Origin: Oscillospiraceae bacterium
GTDB taxonomy: Bacteria; Bacillota_A; Clostridia; Saccharofermentanales; Saccharofermentanaceae
DNA length: 12,060 nucleotides
Direction: 5' to 3'
Assembly: GCA_902791885.1 (NCBI GenBank)
Contig: CADAXO010000043.1
Coordinates: 1-12,060 of the forward strand
Below are positions 7,363 to 12,060 of the stretch, piece after piece. The notes below the pieces were generated by a model that was given only the letters and a program-made list of their open reading frames with translations, was not told where the DNA came from and did no database searches. The translations under genes and the position numbers were made by a program. Position 1 is the stretch's first letter; the number at the start of each line of letters is the position of its first letter.

Positions 7363-7833
7363 TTACTCTTCGTCCTTGCTGTCCTCAGCGTCGTCTGCGG
7401 GAGTTGCATCAACATCGACTTCAACCTCAGCAGCTTCCTCGACCTTCTCTTCAACAGCTTCAGCCTCATCGAGCTTCTCTTCAGCCTTCTCGAAGTCTGT
7501 CTTAGGCTCCTTGGAAGAATCTTCATCGAACTTAGATCCGCACTTGAAGCAGAAACCGTACTCGAGACTGTTCTCTGTACCGCAGTTCGGGCACTTCTTC
7601 AAACCCTTCTCGAAAAGGATCTTAAGCTTGTAATCCTCGATCTCATTGCTGAGTCTTGTGATAGCTTCGCAGCGTGTATTGATATCCTTAGTGTTATCAA
7701 CATTCATATCCTTGTACTGGTCATAATAGAGCTTACCGATCTCATCATAATACTTGCGGATCGAAGATGTACGCTCGTCAATCGACTTCTGATAGCCGGA
7801 AATGACCTTAGCCTTGGGATCAAATAATGCCAT
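7363..7833 (-). CDS. Zinc-ribbon protein with acidic C-terminal tail, function unknown
   Basis: 156-residue soluble protein that I cannot assign to a named family. Residues 1-75 look helical, possibly coiled coil, with many Lys, Glu, Tyr and Ile. A zinc ribbon follows: CPNCG at 81-85 and CFKCG at 95-99, a four-cysteine metal site. From about 103 to the end the chain is low complexity and strongly acidic (runs such as EKVEEAAEVEVDVDATPADD), probably disordered. There is no signal peptide and no membrane segment. The ATG at 7833 has GGAGG 8 nt upstream. It is a single-gene unit with its own -10 box and a terminator reaching into the convergent ATPase gene. The modular shape (helices, zinc ribbon, acidic tail) suggests a protein or nucleic-acid binding adaptor, but no function can be claimed. 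Confidence 0.8.
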   Translation of the reverse strand: MALFDPKAKVISGYQKSIDERTSSIRKYYDEIGKLYYDQYKDMNVDNTKDINTRCEAITRLSNEIEDYKLKILFEKGLKKCPNCGTENSLEYGFCFKCGSKFDEDSSKEPKTDFEKAEEKLDEAEAVEEKVEEAAEVEVDVDATPADDAEDSKDEE

Positions 7834-7871
7834 ATAAAAATCCTCCGTTATTCACGTTTTACTACAACGTC

Positions 7872-7877
7872 ATTATA
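7872..7877 (-). promoter_or_regulatory. -10 box for the zinc-ribbon gene
   Basis: Perfect TATAAT on the minus strand, 38 nt before the ATG at 7833. At 17-18 nt spacing the -35 candidates (TGAATA or CTGAAT) match only half of the consensus. Confidence 0.5.
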
Positions 7878-7941
7878 CATTATTTTGAGTCTTATATTCA
7901 GAATAATTGATACTTTTACAGTTAGTTAATATTTTTATCTT

Positions 7942-7947
7942 TATAAT
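7942..7947 (+). promoter_or_regulatory. -10 box for hpf
   Basis: Perfect TATAAT 49 nt before the hpf ATG. No good -35 lies at 16-18 nt; the nearest TTGACA-like hexamer (TTTACA, 7915-7920) is 21 nt away. Weak -35 contacts would fit a gene induced by growth phase or stress, but the sequence does not show which factor acts. Confidence 0.45.
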
Positions 7948-7996
7948 GAAATCAGGATACTAAATCCTTAGAACCTTTAAGGAAGGATGTGATTTC

Positions 7997-8545
7997 ATGA
8001 AGATCACTACACAGGGAAACGGCATCAGAATCGGTGAGAGACTTGAGACAAAAATCTCCGACAAGATGAGAAAATTTGACAAGTATTTTGGAGAGGAAGG
8101 CTCTTTCAACGTACGCATCAGACCTGAAGGAACAAAGATGGTAGTCGAGATCACAATGAAACTCGACGGAAGAATCTACAGAGCTGAAGCAAGAGACGAA
8201 GAGATCCTTACAGCAGTAGACAGAGCAATTGATAAGCTCGAGTCGCAGATCAGACGTAATAAGACAAAGTTCCTCAAGAAGAAGAAGGAATATCCTCAGA
8301 TCGCCAACTATCTCGAAGATGATAACGGCTCTGACTTTGATTACCTTGAGGACGAACCCGAAGCATCGAAGATCGCTCGTCGTAAGACTTTCGAGCTTCG
8401 CCCGATGACCGCAGAGGACGCTATCCTCCAGATGGAGATGTTGGGACACAACTTCCTCGTTTACCTCGATGCGGAAACAGATTCTGTCTGCGTTGTCTAT
8501 AAGAGAAAGGAAGGAGATTACGGTCTCCTCGAGCCCAAGTACTGA
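7997..8545 (+). CDS. hpf: Long-form ribosome hibernation promoting factor
   Basis: 182-residue long HPF, which dimerises idle 70S ribosomes into 100S particles in stationary phase or stress. The N-terminal HPF/YfiA domain (about 1-100) starts MKITTQGNGIRIGERLETKI and contains the DRAIDKLESQIRRNKTK helix. A charged linker (about 101-128) leads to the C-terminal dimerisation domain (about 129-182) with RRKTFELRPMTAEDAILQME, LGHNFLVYLDAETD and VVYKRKEGDYGLLEP. The length matches the Gram-positive long form rather than short HPF or YfiA. The ATG at 7997 has AAGGAAGGA 9 nt upstream. It is a single-gene unit closed by a strong terminator. In Firmicutes hpf is often induced by stress or stationary-phase sigma factors; the sequence alone does not show this here. 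Confidence 0.96.
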   Translation: MKITTQGNGIRIGERLETKISDKMRKFDKYFGEEGSFNVRIRPEGTKMVVEITMKLDGRIYRAEARDEEILTAVDRAIDKLESQIRRNKTKFLKKKKEYPQIANYLEDDNGSDFDYLEDEPEASKIARRKTFELRPMTAEDAILQMEMLGHNFLVYLDAETDSVCVVYKRKEGDYGLLEPKY

Positions 8546-8570
8546 TAGTCAATTACTTGAATAATTAATG

Positions 8571-8604
8571 AGGGCCGCCTTCCAAGGCGGCCCTTTTCTT
8601 TTCG
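8571..8604 (+). terminator. Rho-independent terminator of hpf
   Basis: AGGGCCGCCTT (8571-8581) pairs with AAGGCGGCCCT (8584-8594) in a GC-rich stem, with the inner pairs likely open as a loop, followed by TTTTCTTTT. It begins 26 nt after the stop. The T-tract is the complement of AAAAGAAAA, which encodes the end of the VTC-like fragment on the other strand. Confidence 0.9.
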
Positions 8605-8735
8605 AGAGTGATGAAAGAGAGGTCGTCGTTGTAGTAACGTATCCTGTACTTCTCTCTTCCGGGAATGCCGTTTATCTTCTCGAGAAGCGCCTTGTCGTCG
8701 CTGTTGTCGAAGTCCTCCTTATATTTGAGGCCATT
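8595..8735 (-). pseudogene. Fragment of a VTC-domain polyphosphate polymerase gene
   Basis: In one minus-strand frame, 8711-8595 encode FDNSDDKALLEKINGIPG then REKYRIRYYNDDLSFITLEKK. From memory this matches the conserved stretch of VTC-domain proteins (pattern RSLYFDN.DD.AL.EK..G, then REK.RIRYYN.D.SFI.LEKK), which carries residues of the basic tunnel that binds ATP and polyphosphate. A little upstream, in another frame, NIR appears where the family has NIRSLYFD, as if a few bases were lost. Only about 40 of roughly 230 residues remain; the front and the rest of the domain are absent, and no ribosome site is convincing. The end runs straight into the hpf terminator stem. I read it as a gene remnant left by deletion. 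Translation as a 60-residue peptide from a TTG at 8747 cannot be excluded. Confidence 0.6.
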
Positions 8736-8764
8736 ATAAGGAAGCAACCTTAAACGAACCTTAA

Positions 8765-8801
8765 AGCATAAACAAGGAGCTGCCCCTTAAGACAGCCCCT
8801 T
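8765..8801 (-). terminator. Terminator of the acidic lipoprotein gene
   Basis: In minus-strand RNA, AAGGGGCUGUC pairs with GGCAGCUCCUU over 11 bp including two G-U pairs, with a six-base loop, followed by GUUUAUGCUUU. It begins 35 nt after the stop at 8837. The U-tract is interrupted, so it is of moderate strength. Confidence 0.65.
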
Positions 8802-8836
8802 ATGCAGGTGATTTATGTCCTATACTACGAGACAGC

Positions 8837-10813
8837 TTAATGCGTAACTTCAGTCTCGAAAAGCACGTTGCCGTTGCTGTCGATGAGCTGAGTCTCATCT
8901 GTGCCGGAAAGCAGGAAGGTGCCGTTAAACACGTTGACCGAGTATCTTCCGTCAGCCTCGAACATAGGCTCGTAAGTCTCAAGCGAGTAGACAGTAGTAA
9001 CGCCGTTGGTGTACTCGGACACATACATGTCGTCCGTAAGCTCATCATAAACAACATCGCCGTAGTCGTCGCCCGTAAGAAGGAGGTTGAACTCGTTGTC
9101 ATAGAGGTACCAGTGGTGCTCACTAAGGTTGCCGTTACTTATGTCATCAGCGAAAATGTAATCTCTCTCATGAGAATAGAAGCAGTCATCATTAACAGGC
9201 ATTGAAGCGCCGTTCATGAAGTTATAGATCGTATCAGTACCGAACGATACAAAGATGATATTGCCGCCCCAGCCGTCACTGAATCTGCCTGAGAGATATC
9301 CATAGTCAAGATTGAGATCTTCCACTTCGGTTATAACGTTAAGATCCTCATCGTAGAAAGTCGTAACTCCGTTATCGTATACACCGATAGTGCCGCAGCC
9401 GTTGTCGACATACGCATTACGGCCTATCTCGATCGAACATCTTTCAACGCCTTCCCTGTCAAAGACTCTGAGCATACCGTCGCAGGCAACAGCGTATCTG
9501 TCGGCATTAAGGCTGATACCTGTGGCCTCATCATCCGAACCGAAATCTTCGCCCTGATAGCTGTAGATGTATAATCCGCGTCTTCCGATTCCTGTTGTGA
9601 TTATGAAATCACCGAACAGATACTCGTCACCGTATGAACCCTCAAAATCGTGCAGTACCGCACCGGTCTCAGCATCTATAAGAACACGGTGGGGATAGAA
9701 CTCGTTACGGTTCTCGATGAGCGCACCGCCGATAGCCGTGTGGCAAAGTGAAAGTCCGCAGGTCGCTGCATCATAAGGAAGAACACTCTCATCGATAACA
9801 ATATCAGTATCATCCGATATAACATTTCTCGGATCGCTGTAAACTGTCACATGCAGTATTCCGTCATTATAAGTCGACATATTGAAGTGACCGGGCTCAT
9901 TCTCTTCAGACCCCGTATCATAATATGCGCCGTCATACATAAGGCCCGTGAAAGCTCCGTCAGTCGCGGAAAGAAGTCCGTAAAGTGTCTCACCGTTGAC
10001 CTCACCTACGACGATGTATGTTAAGCAATCATCTATAAGCTGGAATCCGGTGAACTGAGGTTCGAAGATAACATTACCTTCAGTATCGATCATTCCGTAA
10101 AGGAACTCATCCTCCTCAGGCATCCATTCGTCGGGATAATACTCCGCCGTGTATGGAATTATAATTCCGCCTTCAGGGATATCCGGTTCATCCGGGAAAT
10201 CGGGCTGAATATCAGGAAGCATAGGTGTATCAGGTTCAGGTTCAATTTCAGGCGGCTCTTCCGTCATGGGATAGAGTACAAGCTCGCTCTCGACTTCGTC
10301 CCACGAATCACGGCGGCGGTTATATGACTGGGAGTAATTCTCCGAACACTCTCCGCCCCACAGAACGTACGTGATCTCTTCATTCTCAAGATCTATACGG
10401 CACTGATTTCCGGAATAGAATGAAAATCCGGTTATGTCGTCAGGATCTGTATCTTCTATAGTGAATCTGATGGTCAGATCATCATCGTCCTCATCAAGAT
10501 CGATGTCGTCACGTTCGATGACCTCTGAATCCCCGTCCGTATCGACATAGATACAGGCACGGCTCAGAAGTCCTTCCTCGAACCAGTAAAGAACTGTAGT
10601 CTCATAATCGGATTCATAAAGATATTCACCGTTAAAAAGCAAAGTGATCTCTTCATCTTCTTCATTATAGTATGCACCTGCGAATCCGAGCATATTATCG
10701 GAATCACATTCGAACAAAGGCTCTCCGTAAGAAGATCCCTTATCTACCTTTGCACATCCGGGCAGTGCCAGGATCATCGCCGCAGCAACTGCCGTTGTTA
10801 GGATTTTCTTCAT
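8837..10813 (-). CDS. Large acidic surface lipoprotein with WG-like repeats
   Basis: 658 residues. The signal peptide MKKILTTAVAAAMILALPGC ends in a good lipobox (LPGC), so Cys20 should be lipidated and the protein anchored outside the membrane. Residues about 30-180 form an N-terminal domain rich in Asp and Glu. A proline- and acid-rich linker (about 184-220, for example PPEIEPEPDTP) leads to a long beta-rich part with repeats of the type LYGMIDTEGNVIFEPQF (238-254) and a final QLIDSNGNVLFE, reminiscent of WG or propeller-like repeats. The whole protein is strikingly acidic and poor in Lys. The function is unknown; binding of cations, cell-wall polymer or another surface ligand is conceivable. 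The ATG at 10813 has GGAGAGG 7 nt upstream. Single-gene unit preceded by the GGTCAC box array, which may control it. Confidence 0.85.
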   Translation of the reverse strand: MKKILTTAVAAAMILALPGCAKVDKGSSYGEPLFECDSDNMLGFAGAYYNEEDEEITLLFNGEYLYESDYETTVLYWFEEGLLSRACIYVDTDGDSEVIERDDIDLDEDDDDLTIRFTIEDTDPDDITGFSFYSGNQCRIDLENEEITYVLWGGECSENYSQSYNRRRDSWDEVESELVLYPMTEEPPEIEPEPDTPMLPDIQPDFPDEPDIPEGGIIIPYTAEYYPDEWMPEEDEFLYGMIDTEGNVIFEPQFTGFQLIDDCLTYIVVGEVNGETLYGLLSATDGAFTGLMYDGAYYDTGSEENEPGHFNMSTYNDGILHVTVYSDPRNVISDDTDIVIDESVLPYDAATCGLSLCHTAIGGALIENRNEFYPHRVLIDAETGAVLHDFEGSYGDEYLFGDFIITTGIGRRGLYIYSYQGEDFGSDDEATGISLNADRYAVACDGMLRVFDREGVERCSIEIGRNAYVDNGCGTIGVYDNGVTTFYDEDLNVITEVEDLNLDYGYLSGRFSDGWGGNIIFVSFGTDTIYNFMNGASMPVNDDCFYSHERDYIFADDISNGNLSEHHWYLYDNEFNLLLTGDDYGDVVYDELTDDMYVSEYTNGVTTVYSLETYEPMFEADGRYSVNVFNGTFLLSGTDETQLIDSNGNVLFETEVTH

Positions 10814-10862
10814 AAAAAACCTCTCCTTGATTAACTTCTACAACCATAAGAAGGAAGTCATA

Positions 10863-10891
10863 ATCGTAAGGTCACATTTATTGTTTAACAA
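10863..10891 (-). promoter_or_regulatory. Candidate promoter of the lipoprotein gene with an embedded GGTCAC box
   Basis: On the minus strand, TTGTTA (10891-10886), a 17-nt spacer and TACGAT (10868-10863), each matching four of six consensus bases. The start would be near 10856, with a leader of about 43 nt. One GGTCAC/GTGACC box (10870-10875) lies in the spacer, where a bound protein would block or reshape the promoter. Confidence 0.4.
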
Positions 10892-11096
10892 AATAACCCC
10901 TCTTGGTCACCAAATTTCTTAAAACACATATTCCGTGACCAAATACACCTCATTATGGTCACTAAATTCAACTATAGAAAAATGCGTGACCAAATGACCT
11001 TAAAACTGGTCACGGAATTCATATATCCCAAATTGAGTGACCAAATGGGGTCGATTTTTGTCACGGAATTCTCAAAATAAAGAATTAGGTGACCAT
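10870..11096. repeat. Array of nine GGTCAC boxes, mostly in alternating orientation with a 51-52 bp period
   Basis: The core GGTCAC occurs forward at 10870, 10905, 10957, 11008 and 11059 (the last as TGTCAC) and as GTGACC at 10935, 10986, 11037 and 11089. From 10905 on, orientations alternate strictly. Forward boxes are spaced 52, 51 and 51 bp apart, reverse boxes 51, 51 and 52 bp; each forward box is followed by a reverse one 29-30 bp later and the next forward box 22 bp after that. The extended consensus is TTTGGTCACNNAATTC, with C or G then A or G common at NN. Sequence between boxes is not conserved, so this looks like selected protein sites rather than a simple duplication. It fills most of the gap upstream of the lipoprotein gene. 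Not CRISPR: the unit is palindromic, short and without unique-length spacers. Confidence 0.8.
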
Positions 11097-11111
11097 GCGG
11101 CCACTAGCCTC

Positions 11112-11145
11112 AAAAATAAATAGGCTGCCTCAATATAGAGGCAGC
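11112..11145 (-). terminator. Terminator of the small membrane protein gene
   Basis: GCTGCCTC (11124-11131) and GAGGCAGC (11138-11145) form a perfect 8-bp stem with a six-base loop. The minus direction continues CTATTTATTTTT, a U-rich tail, 37 nt after the stop at 11183. The plus side (TTTCTTCT) is also T-rich, so the hairpin could work both ways. Confidence 0.75.
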
Positions 11146-11182
11146 TTTCTTCTGAAGCTTTACGATCTTGACTGATCAAGGA

Positions 11183-11482
11183 TCACTGGTAAGCTCCGAG
11201 ACCGAGGATAGACAATCCGCCGATCGCCATTCCACAAGCAGCGCAGGCAACACATGATACAAAAATAACAGCGCCAACGATGGTTGAGATCAGGCAGACA
11301 ACGAATCCGCCGGTGCGGATTCCCTCATCGTTACCTTCCTTCTTGGCCTGAGCGGAAAGAACCAATCCGACGATTCCGAGTATCAGCGACAGGAGCGCTG
11401 AATAACCGAAGAACCAAAGCACGATACCGATGATACCGAGAACAAGACTTGATACAGCTTTGCTGTGAGCCGGTGCTTCCAT
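11183..11482 (-). CDS. Small multi-pass membrane protein, DUF4190-like
   Basis: 99 residues from the ATG at 11482, beginning MEAPAHSKAVSSLVLGIIGI. It has two or three strongly hydrophobic segments: about 10-43 (SLVLGIIGIVLWFFGYSALL and onward, probably a hairpin of two helices) and about 58-95 (GGFVVCLISTIVGAVIFVSC and onward), separated by a short polar loop QAKKEGNDEGIRTGG. This layout, with SLVLGI.GI near the start and a charged loop before GG, resembles small DUF4190-type proteins of Firmicutes of unknown role. The second hydrophobic part carries four Cys (VCLIS, SCVACAACG). The GTG at 11491 is part of the GGGAGGTG ribosome site itself, so the ATG 9 nt beyond GGGAGG is the better start. 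Single-gene unit between terminators. Confidence 0.8.
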   Translation of the reverse strand: MEAPAHSKAVSSLVLGIIGIVLWFFGYSALLSLILGIVGLVLSAQAKKEGNDEGIRTGGFVVCLISTIVGAVIFVSCVACAACGMAIGGLSILGLGAYQ

Positions 11483-11508
11483 ATATATCACCTCCCTTAA
11501 ACACGTAC

Positions 11509-11514
11509 ATTATA
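11509..11514 (-). promoter_or_regulatory. -10 box for the small membrane protein gene
   Basis: Perfect TATAAT on the minus strand, 26 nt before the ATG at 11482. The -35 position at 17 nt (TTTCCC) falls in the gap terminator stem and matches the consensus poorly, so the strength is uncertain. Confidence 0.5.
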
Positions 11515-11547
11515 GAATAAAAAAGCCCCCGGGGAAATCCCGGGGGC
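11515..11547 (-). terminator. Rho-independent terminator of gap
   Basis: GCCCCCGGG (11525-11533) and CCCGGGGGC (11539-11547) give a 9-bp all-GC stem with a five-base loop, followed in the minus direction by TTTTTTATT. It begins 26 nt after the gap stop and is the strongest terminator in the window. Confidence 0.92.
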
Positions 11548-11573
11548 CGTATTCACTTTACTTAAGCTAATAA

Positions 11574-12060
<487 letters not shown>

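Larger units (their letters stand above)
10814..11182. other. 369-bp gene-free region between lipoprotein and small membrane protein genes
   Basis: AT-rich and without a convincing gene on either strand. It holds, from left to right, the ribosome site and candidate promoter of the lipoprotein gene, the GGTCAC box array, and the terminator of the small membrane protein gene. A 26-codon plus-strand frame starting at the ATG near 11095 is most likely chance. Confidence 0.7.

Noticed and set aside
7260..7526. Arg/Leu/Ser-rich minus-strand frame across the zinc-ribbon gene end
   Set aside because: Low-complexity out-of-frame reading of the acidic tail codons of the real gene.
10905..11096. CRISPR array
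   Set aside because: The repeat core is 6-15 bp, alternates in orientation, and has no constant long repeat with unique spacers of uniform length; no cas gene is nearby.
11095..11175. 26-codon plus-strand frame after an AGGTG ribosome-like site
   Set aside because: The AGGTG is part of a GGTCAC box, the frame crosses a terminator hairpin, and the peptide has no recognisable feature.

Overview
The window reads as chromosomal DNA of a low-to-mid-GC Gram-positive anaerobe of the Bacillota, most likely class Clostridia from a gut or rumen habitat. The reasons are a bifunctional Rel next to recJ, a LoaP-type NusG paralog, a long-form hibernation factor (Hpf), a NitT/TauT-type transporter whose binding protein is of a clostridial kind, lipoproteins with Gram-positive style signals, strong AGGAGG-type ribosome sites and clear TTGACA/TATAAT-like promoters. 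The genus cannot be fixed from sequence alone.

Left block (1-4962, all minus strand): a loaP-like antiterminator gene, then rpsU (ribosomal protein S21) with its own strong promoter and terminator, then recJ (single-strand exonuclease) overlapping by 8 bp the start of rel, the (p)ppGpp synthetase/hydrolase, which runs off the left edge. The block joins translation, DNA repair and the stringent response.

Centre (5055-7350, plus strand): a three-gene ABC importer operon (lipoprotein binding protein, permease, ATPase), diverging from loaP across a 92-bp region with an inverted repeat over the -10 box. It converges on a minus-strand zinc-ribbon gene (7363-7833) whose terminator hairpin lies inside the last codons of the ATPase gene. 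The zinc-ribbon gene diverges from hpf (7997-8545).

Right block (8565-12060, minus strand apart from the hpf terminator): a stranded fragment of a VTC-type polyphosphate polymerase gene sits against the hpf terminator. After it come a 658-residue acidic lipoprotein, a 369-bp gene-free region holding nine GGTCAC boxes (eight of them with a regular 51-52 bp period), a small multi-pass membrane protein, and the 3' end of gap (glyceraldehyde-3-phosphate dehydrogenase), cut by the right edge.

Most of the window is ordinary housekeeping. The parts that stand out are the GGTCAC box array upstream of the lipoprotein gene, the VTC gene remnant, the orphan LoaP-like regulator with its divergent palindrome, and the terminator hidden in coding sequence.
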